Source: UBA2357 sp002344625
GTDB taxonomy: Bacteria > Pseudomonadota > Gammaproteobacteria > Burkholderiales > Rhodocyclaceae
NCBI GenBank assembly: GCA_937995335.1
Contig: CALKIH010000041.1
Location: 186,001-250,000 of the forward strand
Direction: 5' to 3'
DNA length: 64,000 nucleotides
In this document: positions 51,217 through 61,185 of the stretch, in pieces
Layout: the number at the start of each line of letters is the position of its first letter
Numbering within the stretch: the first letter of the stretch is position 1
Program-made: the position numbers and the translations under genes
Notes under the pieces: model-generated
The model's database searches: none
What the model was told of the DNA's origin: nothing
What the model saw: only the letters and a program-made list of their open reading frames with translations

Positions 51217-52503
51217 ATGCCGCAAGATCAACCCAAGACCCTGAGCGAGAAGCCCGCTCCACGCCGCCGCTGGCAGATCTGGCTGGCAATCGCGACAAGC
51301 TGTGCGATCGCGGCATGGTTCGGCTGGACGCGCTACCTGGCCCCCACCGACCCTCTGACGGAGTTCCAGTTCGCGCTGGTGACCCGTGGCGATGTCGAAG
51401 ACCTGGTGACCGCAACCGGCACCTTGCAGCCGCGCGACTTCGTCGACGTCGGCGCGCAGGTATCCGGGCAGCTCAAGCAGATACATGTGCAGATCGGCGA
51501 CAAGGTGAACCGGGGCGACCTGCTGGCCGAGATCGAAGCCACGGTGCTACAGAGCAAGGTCGATGCAACCGGCGCCAGCCTGCGCAATCTGCGCGCGCAG
51601 TTGCGCGACCGCGAAGCCAGCCTCGAGTTGGCGCGCATTCAGCAGCGCCGCCAGAAGAACCTGATGCGCCTCGACGCGACCACCGAAGAGGAACTGCAGA
51701 AAGCCGATGCCGCCTTGCGCTCGGCCGAGGCGCAGATCGACGCCCTGAAGGCGCAGATCGACCAGACCGAATCCAATCTGCGGGCCGACGCCGCCAACCT
51801 CGAATTCACCCGCATCGAGGCACCGATGAGCGGAACCGTCGTATCGATCAGCGCCCGCCAGGGCCAAACCCTCAACACCAACCAGCAGGCGCCGACGATT
51901 CTGAGGATCGCCGACCTGAGCACCATGACGGTACAGACGCAGGTATCCGAAGCCGACGTCACTCGCCTCCGCCCCGGCATGACCGCATATTTCACCACCC
52001 TCGGCGGGCGCGGCCAGCGCTGGACCGGCGAACTCACGATGATCGAGCCGACCCCGACAGTCACCAACAACGTGGTCCTGTACAACGCGCTTTTCGACGT
52101 CCCCAACGAAGACGGCCAGTTGATGACGCAGATGACCGCGCAAGTGTTCTTCATTGCCAACGCGACACGCGATGTGCTGATCCTGCCGATGTCGGCCATC
52201 AGCACCAGCACGTCGAACACCCGCCCGGGGGCCGGGGCACGCGCGGCCCGTGATACCAGTGAGCGTGACCGGAGCGCGGCCGGCGAGCGCGGCGGCATGC
52301 CGGATGGCAAGCGCGCATCGGTCCGGGTGGTCACGCCGGACGGCGGCCTGGTGGAGCGTGAAATCCGCTACGGGCTCACCAACCGTATCGAAGCGGAGAT
52401 CCTGTCCGGGCTCGCCGAAGGCGAAAAGGTCGTGTCCGGTTTGCGGACCGCAGCGCGCGCCACGACCGGCGGCATGCCGCCGCCGATGGGCCCGAGGCTC
52501 TGA
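51217..52503 (+). CDS. macA: MacA-like periplasmic adaptor (HlyD/membrane fusion protein)
   Basis: 428-residue adaptor. An N-terminal anchor (about 19-38, WQIWLAIATSCAIAAWFGW) is followed by a lipoyl-like half with VGAQVSGQLKQIHVQIGDKV, a coiled-coil hairpin (about 105-195) with RDREASLELARIQQRRQ, and the barrel segment FTRIEAPMSGTVVSI. It bridges MacB and the outer membrane channel. macB starts 1 base after the stop. Confidence 0.93.
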   Translation: MPQDQPKTLSEKPAPRRRWQIWLAIATSCAIAAWFGWTRYLAPTDPLTEFQFALVTRGDVEDLVTATGTLQPRDFVDVGAQVSGQLKQIHVQIGDKVNRGDLLAEIEATVLQSKVDATGASLRNLRAQLRDREASLELARIQQRRQKNLMRLDATTEEELQKADAALRSAEAQIDALKAQIDQTESNLRADAANLEFTRIEAPMSGTVVSISARQGQTLNTNQQAPTILRIADLSTMTVQTQVSEADVTRLRPGMTAYFTTLGGRGQRWTGELTMIEPTPTVTNNVVLYNALFDVPNEDGQLMTQMTAQVFFIANATRDVLILPMSAISTSTSNTRPGAGARAARDTSERDRSAAGERGGMPDGKRASVRVVTPDGGLVEREIRYGLTNRIEAEILSGLAEGEKVVSGLRTAARATTGGMPPPMGPRL

Positions 52504-52504
52504 C

Positions 52505-54487
52505 ATGCATCACGAACCCCATCCCCTGCTCACCGCGGCGGCACCGCCGCACCCCGAACCACTGATCGAACTGCGCGACATCACCCGCAGCTTCGGCAAG
52601 GGGGAGCTCGCCGTACAGGTACTGCACGGCATCGACCTGTGCATCTACCCGGGGGAATTCGTCGCGATCGTCGGCAGTTCGGGTTCCGGCAAGTCTACGC
52701 TGATGAACATTCTCGGCTGTCTCGATCGCCCGAGCGGGGGCAGCTACCATTTCATGGGCACCGACGTCGCCCACCTGGACCGCGACGAGTTGGCGCGCCT
52801 GCGCCGCGAGGCCTTCGGCTTCGTCTTCCAGAGCTACAACCTGATCGCCACCGCCACCGCCCGCGAGAACGTCGAGATCCCGGCGGTGTATGCGGGCATG
52901 CCGCCGGCCGAGCGCCATGCCCGCGCGGCGGCGCTGCTCGCCCGGCTGGGGCTGGAGCACAGGCTGGACCACCGCCCGGGACAACTCTCCGGCGGCCAGC
53001 AGCAACGCGTTTCGATCGCGCGCGCGCTGATGAACGGCGGACGCATCATCCTGGCCGACGAGCCGACAGGCGCGCTCGACACCCACAACGGCGCCGAGGT
53101 CATGGCCTTGCTGAGGACGCTGTCCGAGGCCGGCCACACCATCATCCTGATCACCCATGAACGCAAGGTGGCCGAACAGGCGCAACGGATCATCGAGATC
53201 CGCGACGGCCGCATCGTCGCCGACCCCGGCCCCGACCGGGAACGCCCGGCTGTGCCCGAGCCATCGGCCACCGCGCCGACCAGCGATCGCACCTCGCATC
53301 TGAGCGACCTGATCGAGGCTACCCGGACCGCGCTGAGGGCGCTGCGCGCCAACCTGTTCCGTTCGATACTCACGCTGCTGGGCATCGTGATCGGGGTCGC
53401 CGCCGTGATCGCGATGCTCGCGATCGGCGACGGCGCGAAACAGAGCATCGTGAGCCAGATCAGCGCAATGGGCACCAACCTGCTCACGATCCGGCCGGGC
53501 GCACCCAACCAGCGCGGGCGCACCGACGTCAGCACCCTGGTCGCAGCCGACGTCGCCGCGATCCGCAATCTCGACAACGTGCTGGCGGTAGTGCCCGAGC
53601 AGAGTGGATCGATCACGGTGCGCCACACCGGCAGCGACGCGCGTACCGACCTGCTCGCCACCTCGGTCGACTACCCGGCAGTGCGCAACTGGACCCTCGC
53701 GCGCGGCACCTTCTTCACCCAGGCGGACGAGGATGCCGCGGCCACCGTGGCAATCATCGGCGAAACCGTGGCCAAGGCACTGTTTCGCGACAGCGATCCG
53801 CTCGGGGCGTTCGTGCTGGTGAACAACATCCCGTTCCAGGTCATCGGCGTCATGGCGCCCAAGGGAGCGAACAGCTGGGGCCGCGACCAGGACGACACGG
53901 TGTTCATGCCTTACACGACGGCGAGCCTGCGCCTCACCGGACAGCGCCACCTGAGCAACGTCACGATCGCGGTCGACGATGTCGCGCGCATCGACGCCAC
54001 CCAGGCCAATGTACACACGCTGATACTTGCGCGCCATGGCGTCGAGGATTTCCAGATCCGCAACATGGCGTCGATCATCGACACCGTCTCCGAAACCCAG
54101 AACACCCTCACGGTGCTGCTCGGCACCGTCGCGGCGATTTCGCTGCTGGTCGGCGGGATCGGGGTCATGAACATCATGCTGGTGTCGGTCACCGAACGGA
54201 CCCGCGAGATCGGCATCCGCATGGCGACCGGCGCGCGTACCCGCAACATCCAGCAGCAGTTCCTGATCGAAGCGATGGTGGTCTCGGCGCTCGGCGGGCT
54301 GATCGGGGTCTTCGTCGGGCTCGGCAGCGCAGCGCTGATCGCCCGCTTCGGCACCCCGATCGAATACTCCGCCACGCCGGTCGTACTCGCCTTCGGCTGT
54401 GCATTTCTCACCGGCCTGATCTTCGGGTTTCTGCCCGCACGCAAGGCCTCGCGGCTCGACCCGGTCGTGGCCCTGGCCTCCGAATGA
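52505..54487 (+). CDS. macB: MacB-like ABC exporter, fused ATPase and permease
   Basis: 660-residue protein. The N-terminal ATPase (about 20-250) has GSSGSGKSTLMN, LSGGQQQRVSIARAL and LADEPTGALD. A linker leads to a helix at about 285-305, then the MacB periplasmic core (about 310-530) and three C-terminal helices including TERTREIGIRMATGART. It exports macrolides, lipopeptides or similar compounds by mechanotransmission. Start ATG 52505; the stop overlaps the outer membrane gene as ATGA. Confidence 0.95.
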   Translation: MHHEPHPLLTAAAPPHPEPLIELRDITRSFGKGELAVQVLHGIDLCIYPGEFVAIVGSSGSGKSTLMNILGCLDRPSGGSYHFMGTDVAHLDRDELARLRREAFGFVFQSYNLIATATARENVEIPAVYAGMPPAERHARAAALLARLGLEHRLDHRPGQLSGGQQQRVSIARALMNGGRIILADEPTGALDTHNGAEVMALLRTLSEAGHTIILITHERKVAEQAQRIIEIRDGRIVADPGPDRERPAVPEPSATAPTSDRTSHLSDLIEATRTALRALRANLFRSILTLLGIVIGVAAVIAMLAIGDGAKQSIVSQISAMGTNLLTIRPGAPNQRGRTDVSTLVAADVAAIRNLDNVLAVVPEQSGSITVRHTGSDARTDLLATSVDYPAVRNWTLARGTFFTQADEDAAATVAIIGETVAKALFRDSDPLGAFVLVNNIPFQVIGVMAPKGANSWGRDQDDTVFMPYTTASLRLTGQRHLSNVTIAVDDVARIDATQANVHTLILARHGVEDFQIRNMASIIDTVSETQNTLTVLLGTVAAISLLVGGIGVMNIMLVSVTERTREIGIRMATGARTRNIQQQFLIEAMVVSALGGLIGVFVGLGSAALIARFGTPIEYSATPVVLAFGCAFLTGLIFGFLPARKASRLDPVVALASE

Positions 54488-55971
54488 ACGAACCTATGCC
54501 TCTCACCCCACGCCCCGGCCGACCGCGCGCGCGCGACCCGCAGACCGACACCTGCGCCGGACGCAGGCCGCCAAGCCGTGGCCTCACCCTGGCTTCGCTC
54601 ACGCTCGCGATCGGCCTGCTGGCGGGCTGCACCACACTGCCCACCAACTCCGACCCCGAGATCGCGCTCCCCACACGCTGGGACGAGCCGTTCGAAGCAG
54701 CGGAGGCCGGCGAAGCGGCCCCGCTCGATTGGTGGGCCGATTTCGGTTCGGCCGAACTCGTCACGCTGATCGACAGGGTGCTGGCCGGCAACCCCGACCT
54801 CGCGATCGCGACCGAACGCGTGCTCCAGGCCGAGATCGCCTTGCGCAACGCTGGCGCGGCCCTGCTCCCCACCCTCGACCTCGACGCGGCAACCCGTTCG
54901 AGCGCGGCGAACCAACGCGCGGAACGCGGCGAGCGCTCCTCGGCGGGCCTCTCGATCAGTTACGAGATTGACGTCTGGGGCAGCAATTTCTCGCGCCGGG
55001 ACGGCGCCGGCGCCAGCCTCGCCGCGACCCGCTTCGACTACGAAGCGACCCGCCTGTCGCTGATCGCCAGCACCGCGAACCTTTACGCCCGCATACTCGC
55101 GCTGAAGGCGGGCCTCGAGATCGCGCGCAAGAACGTCGAGATCAGCGAACGATTGTTCGTGCTGGTCGACGCCCGCTACCGCAACGGCGCGGCCTCGGCA
55201 CTCGATGTGAGCCGCCAGCGCACGACCCTGCTCGCCGCCCGCGATGTGCTGCTGCCCCTGGAAATCCAGCTCCGCGAGAACCTGCGCGCCCTGGCGATCC
55301 TGAGCGGGCAACTGCCGCAGGGTTTCTCGGTCGCGGCCACCGATCTGGAGGCATTGGCGATTCCCGAGGTCGGCGCCAGCCTGCCGGGTGAGTTGCTCGC
55401 GCGCAGGCCGGACCTCGCCGCCGCCGAAGCCCGCATGCAGGCCGCCGACGCAAACATTGCGGTGGCGCGCGCGGCCCTGTTCCCGCTCAAGCTGTCGATC
55501 GGCGCCGGAGCAAGCCTCAGCAGCAGCCGCTTTGCGCTGGCCGGTCTCGGCGACCCGGTCAGCAGCGCCGACATCACCCTTTCGCTGCTCAAGGCAATCT
55601 TCGACGGCGGCCGCTTGCGCGGCGAGGTCGAAGCCGCCGAATCACAGCGCCGACAGGCTTTCGAAAGCTACCGCGCCGCCCTGCTCACCGCCTTGACCGA
55701 GGTCGAGGACGGGCTTGCGAACGTCGCCGGCAGCCGCCTGCAGAGCGCGACCCGGCACGAGATCCGGGACGAAACCGCGCGCGCGCTGGTACTTTCGGAG
55801 CTGCGCTACCGCGAGGGCAGCGACACCCTCGACACGCTACTGGACGCCCAGCGCAACCTGTTTTCCGCCGAAGATGCGTTGATACAGCAGCGCTTCGCAG
55901 TCATCGGCGCCACCATCGATCTCTACAAGGCGCTGGGCGGCGGCTGGCAAGCGCCAGCAGACCTTCGTTGA
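54484..55971 (+). CDS. NodT-type outer membrane efflux lipoprotein (TolC family)
   Basis: 495-residue outer membrane channel subunit with a lipobox LLAGC at about residues 40-44. Two OEP domains follow: the first starts LVLTLIDRVLAGNPDLA-like repeats, and the second has SLPGELLARRPDLAAAEARM, then RYREGSDTLDTLLDAQRNL. It completes the macA-macB tripartite pump and overlaps macB by 4 bases. The substrate is not apparent. Confidence 0.93.
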   Translation: MNEPMPLTPRPGRPRARDPQTDTCAGRRPPSRGLTLASLTLAIGLLAGCTTLPTNSDPEIALPTRWDEPFEAAEAGEAAPLDWWADFGSAELVTLIDRVLAGNPDLAIATERVLQAEIALRNAGAALLPTLDLDAATRSSAANQRAERGERSSAGLSISYEIDVWGSNFSRRDGAGASLAATRFDYEATRLSLIASTANLYARILALKAGLEIARKNVEISERLFVLVDARYRNGAASALDVSRQRTTLLAARDVLLPLEIQLRENLRALAILSGQLPQGFSVAATDLEALAIPEVGASLPGELLARRPDLAAAEARMQAADANIAVARAALFPLKLSIGAGASLSSSRFALAGLGDPVSSADITLSLLKAIFDGGRLRGEVEAAESQRRQAFESYRAALLTALTEVEDGLANVAGSRLQSATRHEIRDETARALVLSELRYREGSDTLDTLLDAQRNLFSAEDALIQQRFAVIGATIDLYKALGGGWQAPADLR

Positions 55972-55979
55972 CCCGGTGC

Positions 55980-56306
55980 CTACCCGCCCAGGCCCTTGCG
56001 CAGCAACAGCAAGGTCGCCATCCCCAGGATGAACGGCAGCCACGGATTGCGCGAACGCGTGACCACCAGAATCACGACCAGCCCCGCAGCCAGCTTGGGA
56101 TTGAACGGCTCGAACCGCCCCCCCACGGTCAGCAGGTCGGGCACCACCAGTGCTGCCAGCGCGGCGGCGGGCGCATAGCGCAAGGCGCGCTGCACGCCAT
56201 CGGGAAGGCGTGCCCGATCCCCCAGCAGGATGAAACTGCCGCGCAGCGCGACGGTGATCAACGACATCACCGCAAACGTCACCCACAGCCAGATATCGTA
56301 GTTCAT
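55980..56306 (-). CDS. azlD: AzlD family branched-chain amino acid exporter subunit
   Basis: 108-residue membrane protein with about four hydrophobic segments. MNYDIWLWVTFAVMSLITV, LRGSFILLG and YAPAAALAALVVPDL match AzlD. It pairs with AzlC to export branched-chain amino acids or analogues. Its start overlaps the azlC stop (ATGA). Convergent with the efflux operon. Confidence 0.93.
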   Translation of the reverse strand: MNYDIWLWVTFAVMSLITVALRGSFILLGDRARLPDGVQRALRYAPAAALAALVVPDLLTVGGRFEPFNPKLAAGLVVILVVTRSRNPWLPFILGMATLLLLRKGLGG

Positions 56307-57004
56307 GCCGATCGCTCCATCATCGAACGCTCCGCCAGATAGCCTGCCGCGATGCCGAGTGCCATGCCCGCGATCAGGCCCAGGCGCAGCGGCAGATCCT
56401 GCATCACGACCGCCCCCAACCCGCCCACCAACGCGGCCACCAGCATCGGGCGCGACCGGGTAAGCGGCACCATCATCACCATCAGCGCAATCGTGGTCAT
56501 GAACTCGAGCGACCAATCCGACGGGATCGAGCGCGCCCCGAACGCCCCGATGGCGCCGAAGAACTGCCAGATCGCCCAGCCCCACAGCGACGGCGCGATG
56601 TAATAACCCCAGCGCCAATGCGGATCGTCGGACTTCAGAAGGCGTTCGGCGCACACCGCGAACACGCCATCCACCAAGATGTAGCCCGACAACAGCCGGC
56701 GGGTGATCGAATACCCCTGGAACGCGGGCGCGATCGCGGCGCTGAAGATCACAAAACGCAGGTTGAGCGCGAACGTGGTCACCGCGATCAACCACAACGG
56801 CGCGCCCGCAACCAGCAGCGGCAAGGCCCCCAACTGGGCCGTACCAGCGAACACGATGATGTTCATCGCCATCGCCTCGACCTCGGACATGCCCGAAGCG
56901 CGCATCGCGACACCGGTGACCACCGCCCACGGAATGATGCCGACCGAGACCGGCAGGAAGGCGTGGAACCCTTCGCGGGCCCCCTGTCTGAATGATGCGT
57001 TCAT
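56303..57004 (-). CDS. azlC: AzlC family branched-chain amino acid exporter subunit
   Basis: 233-residue membrane protein with about five hydrophobic segments. ARKEGFHAFLPVSVGIIPWA-like start (FRQGAREGFHAFLPVSVG), MNIIVFAGTAQLGALPL and ITTFALNLRFVIFSA are AzlC blocks. ATG 57004 is chosen; a longer frame to 57073 adds 23 non-family residues. Its last four bases overlap azlD. Confidence 0.92.
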   Translation of the reverse strand: MNASFRQGAREGFHAFLPVSVGIIPWAVVTGVAMRASGMSEVEAMAMNIIVFAGTAQLGALPLLVAGAPLWLIAVTTFALNLRFVIFSAAIAPAFQGYSITRRLLSGYILVDGVFAVCAERLLKSDDPHWRWGYYIAPSLWGWAIWQFFGAIGAFGARSIPSDWSLEFMTTIALMVMMVPLTRSRPMLVAALVGGLGAVVMQDLPLRLGLIAGMALGIAAGYLAERSMMERSA

Positions 57005-57322
57005 GGCACCGCGAGAAGGGTGATCGGGCGCAGAGAATAGCAGCCCCACCCGCACGCCGACAGATACAGGCAAGCCCGGTAAACCGGATACACCGACCCC
57101 GTCGCGACCGCCGGCACGACTCGACCCGAACCACCAATGTCATCGCCTTCACCAACACCGGGACGGGTATTGGTAAAACGGTTGGAAGTTCCCGTCGAAA
57201 GCAATATAGTTTCGGCCGGTTGTAGAATTTGCATCCGCCCGAGTCATATTCATCGTTGCCGCCCGGCGGTCGCGGGTAGACTTCGGTCCTTGTCGCTTTG
57301 ATCGGGCTCGCCCAACCCCAGC
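57005..57322. other. 318-base intergenic stretch
   Basis: Gap between the divergent azlC and Sel1-like genes. I find no gene or RNA. It contains the candidate sigma-70 promoter at 57182-57210 for the rightward gene and nothing clear for azlC. Confidence 0.6.
57182..57210 (+). promoter_or_regulatory. Candidate sigma-70 promoter for zinc-ribbon/Sel1 gene
   Basis: TTGGAA (57182-57187) and TATAGT (57205-57210) are separated by 17 bases, matching TTGACA/TATAAT at 4 and 5 of 6 positions. Transcription would start near 57217, leaving a 5' leader of about 105 bases before the ATG at 57323. Confidence 0.55.
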
Positions 57323-58138
57323 ATGTTTCTCGAAACTTCCATCACATGCCCCGAATGCTCGGGCAAGCACTGCCGCGAGTCACGCTGGAGGTCGCGCGAC
57401 GAGAAACGCGCCAACCCGGGCAAGGTCCCGTATCGCTGTGTCGACTGCTCGCATCGATTCATCGCCGCACAGAAAAAAGGCGTGAGCGAACGGACTCTCG
57501 CGGTCGGCACCGGCGTATTGATTCTGGTCGTCGTGGCTGGGGTCGTGGCCTCGGTCGTCGGGCATGTGGTCATCCCCGAGGACGAAGCCGCGCTAGACGT
57601 GATCCCGGCCGACCCGGTGGCCACGATTGGCCCGGACACCCGCCAGGCCGCGCTCACCGGCGACGCCGAAGCCCAGTTCCGGGTGGGCAAGAACCTGCTG
57701 TTCGAAGCCAGCATCGATGGCCGCAAAGCCGCCGAAGCCAACGAATGGCTGCTGAAAGCTGCCAGAAACGGGCACACCGGCGCGATGATCCAGCTTGGGC
57801 GCATGTACCGCAGCGGCATCGGCGCACTGCAGAACTACGCCTATTCGGCGCAGTGGATCGGCAAGGCCGCCGAATCCGGTGACGCCGAAGGCATGCTGGA
57901 ACTGGCCCGCCTGTATCGCGACGGTGTCGGCGTCGAGCAGGATCCGGAAAGAGCCTACGTCTGGTTCAACCGGGCCGCCGCCATGCATCATGGCGACGCC
58001 GCGAGAGAGCGCGACGGCATCGGCCGCAAGCTCAGTCCCGATCAGCTCGAACGCGCACAGCGCCGGTCCGAAGAGCCCGCCGACGAATTCGGCCCGGCCG
58101 TACGCCCCGAACCGGACGACGAAACAAAGCGCGACTGA
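57323..58138 (+). CDS. Zinc-ribbon membrane protein with Sel1-like repeats
   Basis: 271-residue protein. The N-terminus has two Cys pairs (TCPECSGKHC and YRCVDCSHRF) that form a zinc-ribbon-like module, followed by one transmembrane helix (about 59-82, TLAVGTGVLILVVVAGVVAS). The C-terminal region has three Sel1 (TPR-like) repeats: EANEWLLKAARNGHTGAMIQ, YSAQWIGKAAESGDAEGML, and AYVWFNRAAAMHHGD. The function is unknown; the layout suggests an inner membrane adaptor with a cytoplasmic ribbon and extracytoplasmic repeats or the reverse. Confidence 0.85.
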   Translation: MFLETSITCPECSGKHCRESRWRSRDEKRANPGKVPYRCVDCSHRFIAAQKKGVSERTLAVGTGVLILVVVAGVVASVVGHVVIPEDEAALDVIPADPVATIGPDTRQAALTGDAEAQFRVGKNLLFEASIDGRKAAEANEWLLKAARNGHTGAMIQLGRMYRSGIGALQNYAYSAQWIGKAAESGDAEGMLELARLYRDGVGVEQDPERAYVWFNRAAAMHHGDAARERDGIGRKLSPDQLERAQRRSEEPADEFGPAVRPEPDDETKRD

Positions 58139-58156
58139 GCCCCCGTACGGCTGCGC

Positions 58157-60349
58157 TCAGTCCGGCCGCCCGACCCGCCCCCGCGCTTTCTGCGCCACCG
58201 ACCCCGCCGACGCCTGTCCTCCGCGCGCCGCGGCAGCGGGCTTACGAGCGGGACCGGCGCCGGCGGGCACCGCGCCTCCGGCCGGCTGGTGACGCGGCAC
58301 CAAGTGTTCGGGCCGGTTGCCGATCAGATCCGCACGTCCCATTCGAACGAGTTCCTCTCGAATCAGGGGCCAGTTCTCCGGGTCGTGCCAACGCAGCAAA
58401 GCCTTGTGGAACTTGCGGATCCTGCCCGCCCGCGCCGTCTCGACCACTTCGGATTCGGGACCGACCTTGCGCAGCGGGTTCTTGCGGGAGTGATACATGG
58501 TGGTCGCCATCGCCATCGGCGTGGGCATGAAGGTCTGCACCTGATCGGGCCGGAAGCCCTTCTTCTTGAGCCACAGCGCCAGCCTGAGCATGTCCTCGTC
58601 GGTGCAGCCAGGATGCGCGGCGATGAAGTACGGCACCAGATGCTGCTTCTTGCCGGCCAGTTTCGAGAATTTCTCGAACATCGCCTCGAACTCGTCATAG
58701 GCGCCGATTCCGGGCTTCATCATCTTGGCGAGCGTCCCTTCCTCGGTGTGCTCGGGCGCGATCTTGAGCAATCCGCTGACGTGGTGGGTCACCAGTTCGC
58801 GCACATACTCCGGCGAGCGTACCGCTAGATCGTAGCGCAGGCCCGAGCCGATCGTGACCCGCTTCACCCCCGGCAACGCGCGCGCCTTGCGGTAGAGCGA
58901 CACCAGCGGCGCATGGTCGGTATCCAGGTTCTCGCAGATCCCCGGATACACGCACGAAAGCCGTCGACAGGCGGACTCGATGCGGGGGTCCTTGCACGCC
59001 ATCCGGTACATGTTGGCGGTGGGCCCGCCCAGGTCGGTGACATGGCCGGAGAAGCCGGGCGTCTTGTCGCGAATCTCCTCGATCTCCCGCAGGATCGATG
59101 CCTCCGATCGGCTCTGGATGATGCGCCCTTCGTGCTCGGTGATCGAGCAGAAGGTGCACCCGCCAAAACAGCCACGCATGATGTTCACCGAGAAGCGGAT
59201 CATTTCCCATGCCGGGATGCGGGCATCGCCGTAGGCCGGATGCGGCTGGCGGGCGTAAGGCCGGCCGAAGACGAAATCCATCTCCGCGGTGGCGAGCGGG
59301 AGTGGCGGCGGGTTCAGCCATACGTCGCGCCGCCCCGGCCCCTCGCCGTGCGCCTGCACCATCGCCCGCGCGTTCCCGGGGTTGGACTCCAGATGGAACA
59401 CCCGTGACGCGTGCGCATACATGACCGGGTCGGCACTCACGACTTCGAACGAGGGCAACCTGATTACCGTAAACGCGCGCCGCGCGCGCCGCGCGGCGGC
59501 CCGTTCGGCCGCGGACACGAGGCGGATCGGCTGGGCGTCGGCCACGCCCCCGGCCGTGGCCGTGGCCGCGCCAGCCGAAACGCCGACTTCAGCCTCCATC
59601 ATGTAGGGGTCTGGATGCGTCCCGACCGGCCCCGGCCGGTCGAGCGTCAGCGAATCCTGCTCGTCCCAATCGGTCGCGGGCAGCCAGCCGGGCCGGGTCA
59701 TGAAGGCCGTGCCGCGTAGATCGCGGATGGCCGCGATCTCCTCGCCAGCCTGCAGGCGCAGCGCCAGCGCCACCAACGCCCGCTCGGCGTTGCCGAACAA
59801 CAGCATGTCGGCCTTGGAATCGAGCAGCACCGAGCGACGCACCTTGTCGGACCAGTAGTCATAATGCGCGATCCGGCGCAGGCTGGCCTCGATGCTGCCG
59901 ATCACGACATTCGCGTCGGGGAAGGCCTCGCGCGCGCGCTGGGCGTACACCGTGACCGCACGATCGGGGCGCCGCCCCGCCTCGGCCCCGGGGGTATACG
60001 CATCGTCCGAACGGATCTTGCGATCCGCGGTATAGCGATTGACCAGCGAATCCATGTTGCCCGCGGTAATCCCGAAGAACAGGCGCGGACGCCCCAGCAC
60101 CCGGAACGGGTCGGCGCTCTTCCAGTCGGGCTGGCTGATGATTCCGACGCGCAAACCCAGCGCCTCGAGCAGGCGCCCGACCAAGGCCATGCCGAAGCTC
60201 GGATGGTCGATGTACGCGTCGCCAGTCACGAGTACCACATCACAGGCGTCCCAACCGAGTTTCGCCATTTCGGCACGCGACATCGGCAAAAACGGGGCCG
60301 CGGTCGCGGGCACGCGGGCGTGGGCGAAAATGGGTTCGGGCGTTTTCAT
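58157..60349 (-). CDS. YgiQ family radical SAM protein
   Basis: 730-residue radical SAM protein. The cluster motif CX3CX2C is C394-C398-C401 (RGCFGGCTFCSITEHEGR), preceded by the YgiQ N-terminal domain (GWDACDVVLVTGDAYIDHPS, about residues 30-100). HPGCTDEDMLRLALWLK and QVQTFMPTPMAMATTMYHS are conserved in the family. The reaction is unknown. It starts at ATG 60349, with a longer frame to 60505 rejected. The last about 60 residues form an Ala/Arg-rich tail. Confidence 0.92.
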   Translation of the reverse strand: MKTPEPIFAHARVPATAAPFLPMSRAEMAKLGWDACDVVLVTGDAYIDHPSFGMALVGRLLEALGLRVGIISQPDWKSADPFRVLGRPRLFFGITAGNMDSLVNRYTADRKIRSDDAYTPGAEAGRRPDRAVTVYAQRAREAFPDANVVIGSIEASLRRIAHYDYWSDKVRRSVLLDSKADMLLFGNAERALVALALRLQAGEEIAAIRDLRGTAFMTRPGWLPATDWDEQDSLTLDRPGPVGTHPDPYMMEAEVGVSAGAATATAGGVADAQPIRLVSAAERAAARRARRAFTVIRLPSFEVVSADPVMYAHASRVFHLESNPGNARAMVQAHGEGPGRRDVWLNPPPLPLATAEMDFVFGRPYARQPHPAYGDARIPAWEMIRFSVNIMRGCFGGCTFCSITEHEGRIIQSRSEASILREIEEIRDKTPGFSGHVTDLGGPTANMYRMACKDPRIESACRRLSCVYPGICENLDTDHAPLVSLYRKARALPGVKRVTIGSGLRYDLAVRSPEYVRELVTHHVSGLLKIAPEHTEEGTLAKMMKPGIGAYDEFEAMFEKFSKLAGKKQHLVPYFIAAHPGCTDEDMLRLALWLKKKGFRPDQVQTFMPTPMAMATTMYHSRKNPLRKVGPESEVVETARAGRIRKFHKALLRWHDPENWPLIREELVRMGRADLIGNRPEHLVPRHQPAGGAVPAGAGPARKPAAAARGGQASAGSVAQKARGRVGRPD

Positions 60350-60435
60350 GATGAGCCGGATTGTACCGCCATCGACACGTGCCACGGGAACCGACCGCCC
60401 CCCGGCAGCCGGCGCTGCCGGCCGGGCGCGGCCCG

Positions 60436-61134
60436 TCAGCGCTCGCGGCGATAAGGCTCCTCGAAGGACAGGAAGTCGCCTTCCGCCCGCGCCGCCTCGA
60501 CCCATTGCGCGACACCAGGCAAACCGAACAGCGCATCAATGTACTCGCCGATCCGCTCAGGGACTGGCACGCCATAGGTATTGAAGCGCATGCACACAGG
60601 CGCGAAATACGCATCCGCGATGCTGAACCGGCCGAACAGCAAGGGGCCGCCATGGTCTGCGAGCAACCCGGACCACATCTCGACGAAGCGCGCCACGTCC
60701 TGTCGCACATCGGCCTGATCGTGCAGCACGCGCTGTCCCACCTCGGGCAGCGACGCTTCGATGTTCATCGGAAAGTGCGTGCGCAGCGCGCTGAAACCCG
60801 CGTGCATCTCGGCGCACACGCTACGCGCACGCGCACGCGCGGCGCGGTCGCGGGGCCACAGCTGATGCTCGGGAAACTTCTCGGCCACGTATTCGCAGAT
60901 TGCCAGGGTATCCCAGACCACCAATCCACCGGCGACCTCGTCATCGACCAGGACCGGCACTTTGCCGACCGGATTCACCGCGGCGACCGTCCGCTTGAAC
61001 GCCGACTGGGCATCGAACGAATCGAAGCGCACCATGCGCTCCGTGAATTCGATCCCCGCCTCCTTCAGCAAGACCCATGGACGCATCGACCATGACGAGT
61101 AGTTCTTGTTGCCGACATAGAGCGTAAGAGCCAT
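60436..61134 (-). CDS. Glutathione S-transferase family protein
   Basis: 232-residue GST. The N-terminal thioredoxin-fold domain has LTLYVGNKNYSSWSMRPWVL with the Ser-rich active site, NPVGKVPVLVDD with the cis-Pro, and LAICEYVAEKFP. The helical C-terminal domain follows. Start ATG 61134; a TTG two codons earlier is possible. The physiological substrate is unknown. Confidence 0.93.
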   Translation of the reverse strand: MALTLYVGNKNYSSWSMRPWVLLKEAGIEFTERMVRFDSFDAQSAFKRTVAAVNPVGKVPVLVDDEVAGGLVVWDTLAICEYVAEKFPEHQLWPRDRAARARARSVCAEMHAGFSALRTHFPMNIEASLPEVGQRVLHDQADVRQDVARFVEMWSGLLADHGGPLLFGRFSIADAYFAPVCMRFNTYGVPVPERIGEYIDALFGLPGVAQWVEAARAEGDFLSFEEPYRRER

Positions 61135-61185
61135 TTGCAATCCTCATTCATCCAATTGGTAAAGCAATTCGCGGGGGTTCGTGGC

